DNA from: Aurantiacibacter rhizosphaerae
GTDB taxonomy: Bacteria > Pseudomonadota > Alphaproteobacteria > Sphingomonadales > Sphingomonadaceae
Reading direction: 5' to 3'
Length of the DNA stretch: 64,000 nucleotides
Assembly (NCBI RefSeq): GCF_009807005.1
Contig: NZ_WUBR01000001.1
Span: forward strand, 124,001 to 188,000
Part shown: positions 33,462 to 41,454 of the stretch, in pieces
Position numbering within the stretch: position 1 is the first letter of the stretch
Layout of the letters: every line of letters starts with the position of its first letter
Notes under the pieces: model-generated
Seen by the model: only the letters and a program-made list of their open reading frames with translations
What the model was told of the DNA's origin: nothing
The model's database searches: none
Program-made: the position numbers and the translations under genes

Positions 33462-33984
33462 TCTTCCCCTCCCCCCTGTGTTGGTGAATTTGGTCAGCAA
33501 CCACGGCCTGCCCACCTTCGTTTACATGCACATGCTTGACGATTTGCTCGCGCGGCTGGTGCAGCTTTGCGAGGGCTTCGAGGGTTGCACGAGAGTTAGC
33601 CTGAGCCTTAAGTGCGAGCCGGGTATAGCGTTCCGACGCGTCGATATAGTCGCCCAAGTTGTTCGCAGCTCGCCGAGCTAGCTCCGTAAACATCGCATCG
33701 AGCGTCACTGCTTGGAGCGCAAGGGTGCGACTCGCCCGAGACAGTCTGTCCATTTCCCCTTCGTCAGCCAGCTCTAGTGCGTGATCTATATATTCCATCA
33801 CCCCCGGCCCTTCCGCATCCCTTATCAATCTGTTTGCGAAAGCCGACGCTGTAACTCCGTGCCGTATGCCCGGTTCTAACATCTTGCGAGCTTTCGCATG
33901 AGAGAGGGTTTCGCCGGGGCTTTGCTCGACGGTCACCTTATTGTTCTCCGTCAAGCTGCCAGTCGGTTCTTTGCGCTTCGCCAT
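33304..33984 (-). CDS. Element-borne conserved protein overlapping the HGG gene
   Basis: A 226-residue protein whose ATG at 33984 shares a base with the upstream stop (TAATG). The N-terminal two-thirds are helical (LSHAKARKMLEPGIRHGVTASAFANRLI, LQAVTLDAMFTELARRAANNLGDYIDASERYTRLALKAQANSRATLEALAKLHQPREQ). The segment VKHVHVNEGGQAVVADQIHQHRG is a signature seen in integrative elements. The last 52 codons overlap the HGG gene in a different frame. Function is unknown. The regular partner relation with the HGG gene suggests a joint role in element maintenance. Confidence 0.75.
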   Translation of the reverse strand: MAKRKEPTGSLTENNKVTVEQSPGETLSHAKARKMLEPGIRHGVTASAFANRLIRDAEGPGVMEYIDHALELADEGEMDRLSRASRTLALQAVTLDAMFTELARRAANNLGDYIDASERYTRLALKAQANSRATLEALAKLHQPREQIVKHVHVNEGGQAVVADQIHQHRGEGKNARSDKQSHATGTAGQSPAMLSEDARGNGVSITGGKGSEALPNARRDKPGTT

Positions 33985-34799
33985 TATGATTCCCTGCGCG
34001 CTTTCGCGCTGATATTTTGAGAGGTTCCGCAACGCTTGCCGATGATTAGTCCGCCCGGCTCATGCGTTCGGTCTATTCGATGCGTATCCAAGATCGTTTG
34101 TGGAGCCGCTTTGCAGAGATAGCCGAGGGCCACTTCAAGGTTCGCCGCAAACAACTCGGGATTGCCAATCTCAAGTCCCAGCCGGGCACCAATAGGCTTA
34201 CTTAGGATGACGGTTTTTCGATATGGCCTGCCCGTAATCCTGCGAAGCCAGCTCCGCTGCAATCGAGCAACAATTGGCATAATCCGTGCTGGCACATGGA
34301 TCAAAAAATGGCAGTGGCCGCCTTTTGTCTGGCCGCCCTCATGGACCCAAATGTAGGCAGTATCGCTTCCATGACGAGCAATAGCCTTGCTAAGGAGATC
34401 GATATAATGCCCGGTCGCTTTGGCCATCTGCGCCAAGGTCACGCCAGCTTCTTCCCAGTGAATTGTCACCATTCGCGTGAAAGGCATTCCGATTTTGCAC
34501 GCGTGCCGAGTTGCGACCGTCAGGTTGACCACATTCTCTTCTGTAAGGGCATAGCTCTCTCTCGTTGCAGAGTTACGCGCTCCGCCCCTTCCCGAGAGTT
34601 TCGATGAATCGGCTGCCTCAACTAAATGAGAATTAATAATTGCATGAGCCGTGCCATATTCGGGAAATGCCCGTATTCTGCCGTTGTTTATGGGCAGCCG
34701 CATCGATGAAGCTTCGCCCAATCGGCTTCGCGGTGAAGTTTCAAAGGCACCGCCATGCGGCTTGCAGGCAGGCTGCTCGTGCATGGCGGCGACCTTCAC
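33984..34799 (-). CDS. Putative HUH-type replication/nicking protein
   Basis: A 271-residue protein with a GTG start overlapping the upstream stop (GTGA). The core has FTRMVTIHWEE, then WVHEGGQTKGGHCHFLIHVP with a His-x-His pair (162-164) and a later ALGYLCKAA (Tyr227, Lys230), followed by GKRCGTSQNIS. A strand with HxH plus a downstream Y-x-x-K is the layout of HUH endonucleases that start rolling-circle replication or mobilisation. The identification is by motif order only. It is central to the element's minus-strand set, where a Rep or relaxase would fit. Confidence 0.6.
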   Translation of the reverse strand: MKVAAMHEQPACKPHGGAFETSPRSRLGEASSMRLPINNGRIRAFPEYGTAHAIINSHLVEAADSSKLSGRGGARNSATRESYALTEENVVNLTVATRHACKIGMPFTRMVTIHWEEAGVTLAQMAKATGHYIDLLSKAIARHGSDTAYIWVHEGGQTKGGHCHFLIHVPARIMPIVARLQRSWLRRITGRPYRKTVILSKPIGARLGLEIGNPELFAANLEVALGYLCKAAPQTILDTHRIDRTHEPGGLIIGKRCGTSQNISAKARRES

Positions 34800-35086
34800 T
34801 TGGCTATCCAGACGATTGCTTGCTTTCCGGTGGCATTTGGCCGTCGCTGTCCGCTATCCCGGATAAGCCCCTTGCGTTTCAATTCACTGGTGCGCGGTTG
34901 GATCGAGTAGCGATCCATCTCCAGCCTTTCGGCTAGTTCATCGGCGGTAAGGCCAAGCCAGCCCGCCGCTCGTATTGCCTCGTGAGCCAAGCGCTGCAAT
35001 CGCCCCAGCTTGATAGCGAGCGCATTTGCGGCTGCTACCGAAGTGTCCACATTGCGATGGCCCGGTGCATCAGGATAGACGCTCAT
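34796..35086 (-). CDS. Winged-helix DNA-binding protein of the element
   Basis: A 96-residue protein with a winged-helix pattern in its C-terminal part: AHEAIRAAGWLGLTADELAERLEMDRYSIQPRTSELKRKGLIRDSGQRRPNATGKQAIVWIA. The recognition helix (SIQPRTSELKRKG) and wing (NATGKQAIVW) are clear. It probably regulates the element's replication or excision genes. The start at ATG 35086 shares a base with the previous stop (TAATG), and the stop overlaps the next GTG. Confidence 0.75.
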   Translation of the reverse strand: MSVYPDAPGHRNVDTSVAAANALAIKLGRLQRLAHEAIRAAGWLGLTADELAERLEMDRYSIQPRTSELKRKGLIRDSGQRRPNATGKQAIVWIAK

Positions 35087-35286
35087 TAGGCACCTCCACT
35101 CGCCAGAGGGGGCATTCCAGCACGTTCCAGGAGCTTTGCCAGCCAATTGGCCTGAGCTTCACTCATCGGCGTTGCGTCAACTGCCAGCTGGCCCAAGAAC
35201 TGCCCGGCCTTGCGTGTGAAACGATTGTCGCCGTTCAATAGGGCCAGCGCCGCTGCTCGCTGATTGGGGAAAGGCTGCTCAGTCAT
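35086..35286 (-). CDS. Small element protein of unknown function
   Basis: A 66-residue helical protein (QRAAALALLNGDNRFTRKAGQFLGQLAVDATPMSEAQANWLAKLLERAG). The MSEAQ-WL-KLL segment is typical of small proteins in alphaproteobacterial integrative elements. Function is unknown. The ATG at 35286 overlaps the preceding reading frame by eight bases and its stop shares a base with the winged-helix gene start, so translation is coupled along the set. Confidence 0.65.
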   Translation of the reverse strand: MTEQPFPNQRAAALALLNGDNRFTRKAGQFLGQLAVDATPMSEAQANWLAKLLERAGMPPLASGGA

Positions 35287-35467
35287 CGCGCGCCTCCCCA
35301 TAACAATGGCGGGAGACTTCTTTTGCCATCTCTGAGGAAAGCCAGAAACGAATGGCTATCTGTTGCCAGCGCCAATCGGGCGCGGTAAGAGTTTTGCGCG
35401 AGCTGATACCGATTAGATCGCGCGAGACCCCGGCCTGCACGCCGGGGTTTTGCATATGTGGCGTCAT
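35279..35467 (-). CDS. Small element protein of unknown function
   Basis: A 62-residue reading frame with GGGAG before its ATG, four bases after the excisionase gene. The C-terminal half (TLTAPDWRWQQIAIRFWLSSEMAKEV) looks like a real amphipathic protein. A competing frame at 35283-35474 starts inside the excisionase stop (ATGA) but has an Arg-rich composition typical of a shadow. I prefer this one. No family recognised. Confidence 0.45.
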   Translation of the reverse strand: MTPHMQNPGVQAGVSRDLIGISSRKTLTAPDWRWQQIAIRFWLSSEMAKEVSRHCYGEARDD

Positions 35468-35470
35468 TAT

Positions 35471-35659
35471 TCATGCTCCCGCCTGATAGGTCGGAAGGCT
35501 GGCGAGATAATTTTCCAGATCGGTGAAGGCTATTAGCGTGCGCCGCCCCGCCTTCCGCGCCGTAAGATCACCTCGACGCAAAGCTTCGTAAAGGCCACTT
35601 CGGGATAGTCCGGAAGCTTGAACAGCTTGCGGGATTGTCAATGCAATTGGTGTTTGCAT
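35471..35659 (-). CDS. AlpA/excisionase-like helix-turn-helix protein
   Basis: A 62-residue protein of the HTH_17/excisionase type: IPQAVQASGLSRSGLYEALRRGDLTARKAGRRTLIAFTDLENYLASLP. The MerR-like helix-turn-helix is followed by the wing and the R-T-L-I-x-x-x-D-L-x-x-Y-L signature. Such proteins bend att DNA to favour excision or activate int expression. It lies 0.7 kb from the integrase in the same orientation, separated by one gene and an 89-base gap that probably holds its promoter. Confidence 0.85.
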   Translation of the reverse strand: MQTPIALTIPQAVQASGLSRSGLYEALRRGDLTARKAGRRTLIAFTDLENYLASLPTYQAGA

Positions 35660-35748
35660 ACTGAAGACTCCTACTCGTCCATGCAGGCGTGCCGGACGTT
35701 GTAGGACGATCAGATATACAGCACTGTCCCGCGCTCCACCTATTCGAG

Positions 35749-36324
35749 TTAAAGTCCGATAGGCGGTAGGCGCTCGAGAATCTCTGAGTTTAACTCTTTT
35801 GCTAAGTCACCTTGGCAGTCATGGAAGATATAGAGTTCCCTTAGTGTCGCAGCCCCGAGCTCGGCTCCACATTCAGTTTCCAATGACTTTGCGATCCAAT
35901 TCCTTGCGGCGCGATAATAGTTCAAACTTTTATCGGCTTTCTTTTCTGAAATGTTGATGGCCGACGCGACTTCCTCGATTGCATGCGCTCTCAATGCGCC
36001 TTGAGATGTGAGCCCATCGATCCATTGACCGATCTCAAACCATTTATTTCGCGAAACGTAAGCGTTTGTCCTATCGCGCTGTGTTTTATTGCCTCGGAGG
36101 CTCAGAGACATGCCGCCTGAAATTTCAGGTCCGAGAAGGAGTTCAATCAATCGGTCTCGCACGAGCCGGTTAATTGGCTGATCCGTTTTGAGGAGCTCAA
36201 TTAAGTCGTCTTGCGGACTGAGGCTGCTCCCCTTCAAAGCCATGAGTGCGCGCAAGTTATATCGGCGCGCCTCGTCAGACTCTACGCGCCTTGCTTCTCG
36301 CGCTTCTGGTTTGCCGTCTGTCAC
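35749..36324 (-). CDS. Element protein of unknown function downstream of integrase
   Basis: A 191-residue soluble protein with a GTG start overlapping the integrase stop (GTGA). It is mostly helical and charged (DDLIELLKTDQPINRLVRDRLIELLLGPEISGGMSL, AHAIEEVASAINISEKKADKSLNYYRAARNWIAKSL). The NISEKKADKSLNYYR segment could be a helix-turn-helix but is not convincing. No named family. The coupling to int suggests a role in integration control or element stability. Confidence 0.65.
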   Translation of the reverse strand: MTDGKPEAREARRVESDEARRYNLRALMALKGSSLSPQDDLIELLKTDQPINRLVRDRLIELLLGPEISGGMSLSLRGNKTQRDRTNAYVSRNKWFEIGQWIDGLTSQGALRAHAIEEVASAINISEKKADKSLNYYRAARNWIAKSLETECGAELGAATLRELYIFHDCQGDLAKELNSEILERLPPIGL

Positions 36325-37481
36325 AACGACAGCTCGCCCAGCGCTTTAACCGCTGCATTGCTCGCCAAATGGCCATAATGCCGTTCAATCATTTCCACAC
36401 TAGTGCCAGAAATTTGCGCTATCGTGAGGATGGGAAGGCCCGCGCTCACTAAGTCCGTTATCGTGCTATGTCGCAGGGTGTAGGCGGTGCTACCACTCGG
36501 CAAGCCAGCCGCTTTTACTGCGGCGGCGACCGGGAGCTTCCAAGTGTCTTTGTTCCAAGCTTTGCCGTTGGTCCGCATGAAAATGGGAGCGCCTGGAAGC
36601 TTGTCCTTAGTCTGCGCCACAAACAGCTTGGTGGCTTCAGCTGGCAACTGAATACGCCGGGGTTTACCAGTTTTATCGTTGCCAATTGTTAGTTCAGCCG
36701 TTCGCTTATCAAAGTTTGCAACCGTCAGCTTTGCCATCGCGCCGGGTCGAATTGGCAATAGGCAAAGCGCATGAATGAACGGCAATGCTTCTTCGCCAAC
36801 TGCCTTAAGCAGTTTTCTGCGTTCTGATCGGTCTAGATACAATTCACGCCGCCCGTTGGCATTGGGAACAGACTTAAGCGCTTCCTGCCAAGCCGCTTCG
36901 CTATTTGGCGCGCCGGGCGATAGCACCTTGGCCAGTGCTGCTCGCAAAACGGCCATGTCGCGGTTGAGGGTGGAAGGCGCGCGATTGCGAGTGCGCTTCT
37001 CGCCATTCTTATTGCGGCTCACAAGCGAAGGCGTTTCCTCCAACCGCTTGCGCCATTCTGCAACATGGCGGCGGCGCAGCTTATCCAATTTCAGTTTGCC
37101 GAGCGGATCATCAAAGACGTAGCGTTTGAACCGCGCCTCCGCTTCGGGGCGGTTCCTAGCGTAGGCCCTGCATGCATCGGCTACGGTTTCTACTTTGGCG
37201 CGAATCTCGCCACCTGCTTCCACCAGTTCGGCCAGTGCCTCGGCTTCCTTCTTGGCCGCTGTAAAAATGGCGTTGCCTGCCAAAGTGCCAAAGTCTCCAA
37301 GTGACTTTACGCGATACTTGCGGCTGTCCTCGTCATAGACGCGAGCGATCCACGTTCCTTTGCCGCCGCGTTTCGAAGGCCGGAAGCCAAGAAAACAACC
37401 CGCACGCAATCGCTGCCAGTGCGGCTCCCGCCGCGCCTTCAGTCTCTCTCGCTCTCCAACTTTGCTGAGGTCCGTTGCCAT
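36321..37481 (-). CDS. Tyrosine-type site-specific integrase
   Basis: A 386-residue integrase. An N-terminal arm-binding domain (about 30-100, HWQRLRAGCFLGFRPSKRGGKGTWIARVYDE) is followed by a core-binding domain (100-205) and a catalytic domain with Arg245 (PIRPGAMAKL), Lys270 (GNDKTGKP), Arg337 (AYTLRHS) and nucleophile Tyr369 (RHYGHL). Two usual histidines are changed: Tyr334 stands in box II and Gly359 at the second site, as in a subgroup of alphaproteobacterial integrases. The start faces attR and has AAGGGG. The paired 11-bp repeats lie just upstream and could also regulate it. Confidence 0.95.
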   Translation of the reverse strand: MATDLSKVGERERLKARREPHWQRLRAGCFLGFRPSKRGGKGTWIARVYDEDSRKYRVKSLGDFGTLAGNAIFTAAKKEAEALAELVEAGGEIRAKVETVADACRAYARNRPEAEARFKRYVFDDPLGKLKLDKLRRRHVAEWRKRLEETPSLVSRNKNGEKRTRNRAPSTLNRDMAVLRAALAKVLSPGAPNSEAAWQEALKSVPNANGRRELYLDRSERRKLLKAVGEEALPFIHALCLLPIRPGAMAKLTVANFDKRTAELTIGNDKTGKPRRIQLPAEATKLFVAQTKDKLPGAPIFMRTNGKAWNKDTWKLPVAAAVKAAGLPSGSTAYTLRHSTITDLVSAGLPILTIAQISGTSVEMIERHYGHLASNAAVKALGELSL

Positions 37482-37501
37482 GCCAGTCGCCCCTTTCCGT
37501 T

Positions 37502-37523
37502 CCGTATGTAATCCGTATGGAAT
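37502..37523 (+). repeat. Right arm-type 11-bp tandem repeat (integrase arm site candidate)
   Basis: CCGTATGTAAT is followed directly by CCGTATGGAAT, differing at one base. The second unit is identical to the first unit at the left end (31284-31294). It lies between the integrase start codon (21 bases away) and attR (98 bases away), so integrase binding here could also repress its own gene. Confidence 0.65.
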
Positions 37524-37621
37524 ACAATGCCGGATGAAACGGGACAGAGCAAGACTGAAACCCTAGGTTTTCTCCCATTCAAAGCGTCCGAGGATGTCCG
37601 AGGTTATGGCTATTCCCTGCA

Positions 37622-37671
37622 CTCCGAAGGCAGAGGCCACAGGTTCGAATCCTGTCGGGTGCACCAGCTTT
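37622..37671 (+). repeat. Right attachment repeat (attR core, 50 bp)
   Basis: This is an exact copy of 31206-31255: the 3' half of tRNA-Arg from the anticodon loop through CCA. The 5' half is absent, so it is a tRNA remnant marking the right end of the element and not a functional gene. Chromosomal sequence resumes after it, and the sugar-porter gene ends 30 bases further on. Confidence 0.95.
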
Positions 37672-37701
37672 CCCCAACAGCTTGCTGCGCCCTGTCAGCA
37701 T

Positions 37702-39030
37702 TCAACCAAGACTGGCTGCAGAACTCTCGCGCGAGATGTCTTCAAGGCTTCGCCCGCGCGTTTCGAACATGGCGAAATGCACCCACACAAGTTGCAGAAC
37801 CATCATTGCGCCAAAGGCGAGGAAGATCGTTGACGGGGCGACCGATGCAAGGATGCTGGGCATGACCAGCGTCAGCGCGGCGGCGAACACCCAGTGGGTG
37901 CCGGCGCCCAGCGATTGGCCCTTTGCTCGTGCGGCGCTGGGGAAGATTTCGCTGATATAGACCCAGATCACCGCACCCTGGCCGATGGCATGCGCGGCGA
38001 TGAACATGAGGATGAAGGGCAGGACGAGGGCGAATTGCCCGCTGGCAAAGCCATAGGCCGTCATGCCGAGCGAGATGATATAGCCGACGCTGCCAAGATA
38101 CATCAGGAACTTGCGGCCCGCGCGATCAATCAAGGCTAGGCCGATCAGCGTGAAAAGCAGGTTGATTGCGCCGATGCCCACCGTCGCCAGCAGGGCCACC
38201 GATGCGCCGGAGCCTGACAATTCGAAGATGCGCGGGGCATAATAGATGATGGCGTTGATGCCTGACACCTGGTTGAAAAAGGCGATCAGGAAGGCGAGGA
38301 AAATCGGGCGTTTCAGCGTGCCGGAAAAGAACTCGCCCCAGCTGATCTGGCGCTTTTCTCGGCGCGCCTCTTCCTTGATGGCGACGATGGTTTCATCGAC
38401 GGTGGCGGGATTGATCCTGTGCAGGATGTCGCGCGCGGCATTTTCCTCCCCGCGCGTGACCAGAAGCCATCTCGGGCTTTCGGGGATGGCGAAAGTTGCC
38501 AGCAGATAGGCGATGGCAGGCAGCACTTCTGCACCCAGCATCCAGCGCCATGCCTCTGCGCCGATACCGCCAAGCAGGTAGTTCGAGAGATAAGCGATCA
38601 GGATGCCCAGCACGATCATGGTCTGGAACAGAGCCACCAGCCGCCCGCGCACTTTGCCCGGAGCGATCTCGGCAATATAGGCTGGGGCGGCCACCGAACT
38701 GGCGCCCACGCCAAGCCCGCCGATAAAGCGGAAAATCATGAAGCTCGACGGATCCCACGCCAGCGCCGATCCGATGGCGGAGAGCGCATAGAGTATGCCG
38801 ATCCACACTAGCGTTTTCTTGCGTCCAAAGCGATCCAGCGGCCAGCCTGCGGTGAGCGCGCCGATCACCGTGCCCCACAGCGCGGCAGAGATGGCGAGAC
38901 CATGCAGCAGGTCGCTCATCGACCATTCGGCCTGCACTGCCTGTTCCGCGCCTGAAATAACGGCTGTATCGAAGCCGAACAGGAACCCTGCCAGCGCCGC
39001 GACCAGCGCCCAGCTGCCACTCTTGCCCAT
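37702..39030 (-). CDS. Sugar-porter family MFS transporter
   Basis: A 442-residue, 12-helix transporter of the sugar porter (SP) family. Signatures: GFLFGFDTAVISGA, DRFGRKKTLVWIG, FRFIGGLGVGASSVAAPAYIAEIAPGKVRGRL, PESPRWL, NQVSGINAIIYYAPRIF, DRAGRKFLMYLG, GQGAVIWVYISEIFPSAARAKGQS and FETRGRSLEDI. It is a proton-coupled importer, and in this context fructose or glucose is likely. GAGAAGG precedes the ATG at 39030. It is the last gene of the minus-strand sugar operon, two bases after the ROK kinase gene and next to attR. Confidence 0.93.
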   Translation of the reverse strand: MGKSGSWALVAALAGFLFGFDTAVISGAEQAVQAEWSMSDLLHGLAISAALWGTVIGALTAGWPLDRFGRKKTLVWIGILYALSAIGSALAWDPSSFMIFRFIGGLGVGASSVAAPAYIAEIAPGKVRGRLVALFQTMIVLGILIAYLSNYLLGGIGAEAWRWMLGAEVLPAIAYLLATFAIPESPRWLLVTRGEENAARDILHRINPATVDETIVAIKEEARREKRQISWGEFFSGTLKRPIFLAFLIAFFNQVSGINAIIYYAPRIFELSGSGASVALLATVGIGAINLLFTLIGLALIDRAGRKFLMYLGSVGYIISLGMTAYGFASGQFALVLPFILMFIAAHAIGQGAVIWVYISEIFPSAARAKGQSLGAGTHWVFAAALTLVMPSILASVAPSTIFLAFGAMMVLQLVWVHFAMFETRGRSLEDISRESSAASLG

Positions 39031-39032
39031 GA

Positions 39033-39914
39033 TTAACCTTCTCCCACGGCCGCGCGGCCCAGTGCGATTGCGCCGGTTATCCCGGCGTCGTCTCCCAATC
39101 CCGGTGGCAGGATCCGTTGCGTCAGGTCTCCATCCCACTGGGTGACATATCCGTTTAGCTTTTCGCGCGTCGCCTTTCGCAGCGCGTCGAGCAGCCCCGG
39201 CGCCTTCATCACCCCGCCGCCGAAGATCATTTTTTCCGGCATGTGCAGCAAGACCAGCGTGGCGGCGAGTTCGGCGATATATCCCGCGACAGTCTGGATT
39301 TGCTCTGGCGTTGCGGCGGAAAGATCATGCCCCCAGCGCGCCTTGATGGAGGGGCCGCAGGCCAGCCCTTCCAGGCATGCACCGTGAAACGGGCAGCTGC
39401 CTTCCCAGTCATCCCCGGCGGGTCGCTGCGGCCGGATATGGCCGCTTTCGTAATGCGAAATGCCGGCAAGCGGCTTGCCGTGCGTGACTATCCCCGTGCC
39501 GATGCCCGTGCCAATGGTGGTATAGGCCAGCGTGCGCGCACCCTTGCCTGCGCCTGCAAGATATTCGCCCAACGCCGCGCCGTTCACATCCGTATCGAGA
39601 GCAATGGGAGCTTCGAAACGCTTCAATGCATCGGCAAAGCTCGCGCCGCTCCAGCCGGGCTTCGGCGTGTTGCCGAAGGTGCCGTAAGATGGTGAAGCAG
39701 AGTCGATGTCGATCGGGCCGAAACTCGCGATGCCGAAGGCGCCGATCGGGCCATGCTCTCGCTCTGCCGCTGCGAACCATGCGGCCATGTCGGCAAAGGT
39801 TTCCGCCGGGCTGCGCGTGTCTATCTTCACCCGGTCGAGCAGCGCCCCGTCCGGCGCGGCGATCGCGAGGACGAACTTGGTCCCCCCGGCCTCGATGGCG
39901 CCGATCATGCTCAC
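39033..39914 (-). CDS. ROK-family fructokinase
   Basis: A 293-residue ROK kinase. Motifs: N-terminal phosphate loop GAIEAGGTKFVLA, ALDTDVNGAALGEYLAGAGKG, TIGTGIGTGIV and the zinc site HYESGHIRPQR...CPFHGACLEGLACGPSI. The HYESGH form with the F-H-G-x-C-x-E-G segment is characteristic of ROK fructokinases. It would phosphorylate fructose released by the adjacent GH32 enzyme. The ATG overlaps the GH32 stop (ATGA). Confidence 0.92.
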   Translation of the reverse strand: MSMIGAIEAGGTKFVLAIAAPDGALLDRVKIDTRSPAETFADMAAWFAAAEREHGPIGAFGIASFGPIDIDSASPSYGTFGNTPKPGWSGASFADALKRFEAPIALDTDVNGAALGEYLAGAGKGARTLAYTTIGTGIGTGIVTHGKPLAGISHYESGHIRPQRPAGDDWEGSCPFHGACLEGLACGPSIKARWGHDLSAATPEQIQTVAGYIAELAATLVLLHMPEKMIFGGGVMKAPGLLDALRKATREKLNGYVTQWDGDLTQRILPPGLGDDAGITGAIALGRAAVGEG

Positions 39915-41452
39915 TGGCCGAAATCCGCAGGTTTCAGCGGCCAGCCCTGGCCCGATACCAATTGCGCGCCACCTTCCGTCTGCAAGCTTATCGATGTGAA
40001 GGGTTCCGACGGAAAGAAGATCTCCGTCATCACCGTCGCGCCGTCGTCAGGAAACAGTTCAACAGAGGCATTGTCGACGAAAAGCCGTACACGGGCGCTT
40101 TTGTCCTCACGCAAGCGCGGCGCAGTGTGAATCGCCGCGAAGGCCGGATTGAAGCCGCTGTCGCCAGCGTTCGTCCGGTCGACGAACCAATGGCCCGCGT
40201 CATTAAGCCCAAGGGCAAGGCGTTCACCCTCATCATTCGAGAAAGTGAGCGTGAAGCTGCTGTCGCTATCGGGAAGGCGAAACTGCAGGTCATACTCCGC
40301 TGCACTCGGTACGGTCTGCGCGCTGGCATTAGGGGCCAGCGCGAATGCCATTTCGCGAAGCTGCTGAAGTTCAGCAACCGGTTGCTGCCGCAGTTCAAGC
40401 CCGTTGAGGCTGATCTCGCGCGGAATGGTCATCGCGCTGCGCCACGCCTGCGTCGGCACTTCCTGCGCGTAGAGCCAGTTGGACATCCAGCCGATGAACA
40501 CGCGGCGGGCATCGGGCGCATTGTCCCACGTGATCCCGGCGTAATTGTCCGCGCCGTGATCCAGCCAAACGGGATCGCTGCCGAAATCGGGATCGGGTGT
40601 GAACCTTGTTCCGTCCCAGTCGCCGACGAAATAGAAAGTGCCGCTGCCGCCCTGTGGGCCGCCGGGGTTGATGTTCTGGATCAGCACCCAGCGCGTTTCG
40701 CCGCTTGCCTCATCGGTGATGGGAAAGAGATTGGGGCATTCCCACACGCCGTCAGGGCCGCTTTCGCCTGCGCCAAAGCTGGAGAGATAGGTCCATTCCT
40801 TCAGGTTTGTCGATGCGTAGAAGCGGACATGATCGTGAACTGATAGCGACATGACCCAGCGCCCCCGCGCCTCGTCCCGGAAGACGTTGGGATCGCGGAA
40901 ATCCTGCGTTTTGCCGGGATTGGGCAGCACCGGATTGCCGGAGAATTTGCGAAAGGTCCGGCCGTTATCGAAGCTGACGGCGATGCCCTGGCTCTCGTGA
41001 TCGCGAGTGTTCGCCGCGCCGCGCACGGGATCGTGAATGGTGTAGAGCGCCACCATGGCGTCTTCACCAAAGCCAGCGGTATCGCGCGTATCGATCACCG
41101 CGCTGCCGGAGAAGATATAACCCTGATCGTCCGGCGCGATGGCGATGGGCAGCGTCTGCCAGTTCACCAGATCGCGGCTGACAGCATGCGCCCAGTGCAT
41201 CGGCCCCCACACGGTATCATGCGGGTAATACTGGTAGAACATGTGCCACTCGCCGTCGTGATAGACGAGGCCGTTGGGGTCATTCATCCAGCCGCCCGGC
41301 GGGGTGTAGTGATAGGCGGGACGATACTGCTCGTCATATTGCGAAACCGGCATGGCAGGCGCGCCCGCTGCCGCGTCGCCCGCATCGAGTTGCGGCGTAG
41401 TAGCGCAACCGCACAGCAGCGTCGCGGCAAGGATGGGGGCAAGTCCGCGCAA
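39911..41452 (-). CDS. GH32 fructosidase lipoprotein (levanase/invertase-like)
   Basis: A 513-residue GH32 enzyme that hydrolyses terminal beta-fructose from fructans or sucrose. A lipoprotein signal ends LLCGC (Cys16). Catalytic motifs: WMNDPNG with nucleophile Asp58, FRDP (Asp187) and WECP with acid/base Glu238. A C-terminal beta-sandwich follows (from about 365). The likely start is TTG at 41452, two bases after the previous stop, because a later ATG would remove the signal peptide. It is probably anchored facing the periplasm or outside. The next gene is a fructokinase. Confidence 0.93.
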   Translation of the reverse strand: MRGLAPILAATLLCGCATTPQLDAGDAAAGAPAMPVSQYDEQYRPAYHYTPPGGWMNDPNGLVYHDGEWHMFYQYYPHDTVWGPMHWAHAVSRDLVNWQTLPIAIAPDDQGYIFSGSAVIDTRDTAGFGEDAMVALYTIHDPVRGAANTRDHESQGIAVSFDNGRTFRKFSGNPVLPNPGKTQDFRDPNVFRDEARGRWVMSLSVHDHVRFYASTNLKEWTYLSSFGAGESGPDGVWECPNLFPITDEASGETRWVLIQNINPGGPQGGSGTFYFVGDWDGTRFTPDPDFGSDPVWLDHGADNYAGITWDNAPDARRVFIGWMSNWLYAQEVPTQAWRSAMTIPREISLNGLELRQQPVAELQQLREMAFALAPNASAQTVPSAAEYDLQFRLPDSDSSFTLTFSNDEGERLALGLNDAGHWFVDRTNAGDSGFNPAFAAIHTAPRLREDKSARVRLFVDNASVELFPDDGATVMTEIFFPSEPFTSISLQTEGGAQLVSGQGWPLKPADFGQ

Positions 41453-41454
41453 GT

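Noticed and set aside
35283..35474. Alternative 63-codon frame overlapping the excisionase stop (ATGA)
   Set aside because: Arg- and Leu-rich composition typical of a shadow frame. The frame at 35279-35467 has a GGGAG site and a more protein-like sequence, though certainty is low.
37618..37671. A second tRNA-Arg gene
   Set aside because: Only the 3' half from the anticodon loop is present, with no D-arm or 5' acceptor strand. It is the attR remnant.
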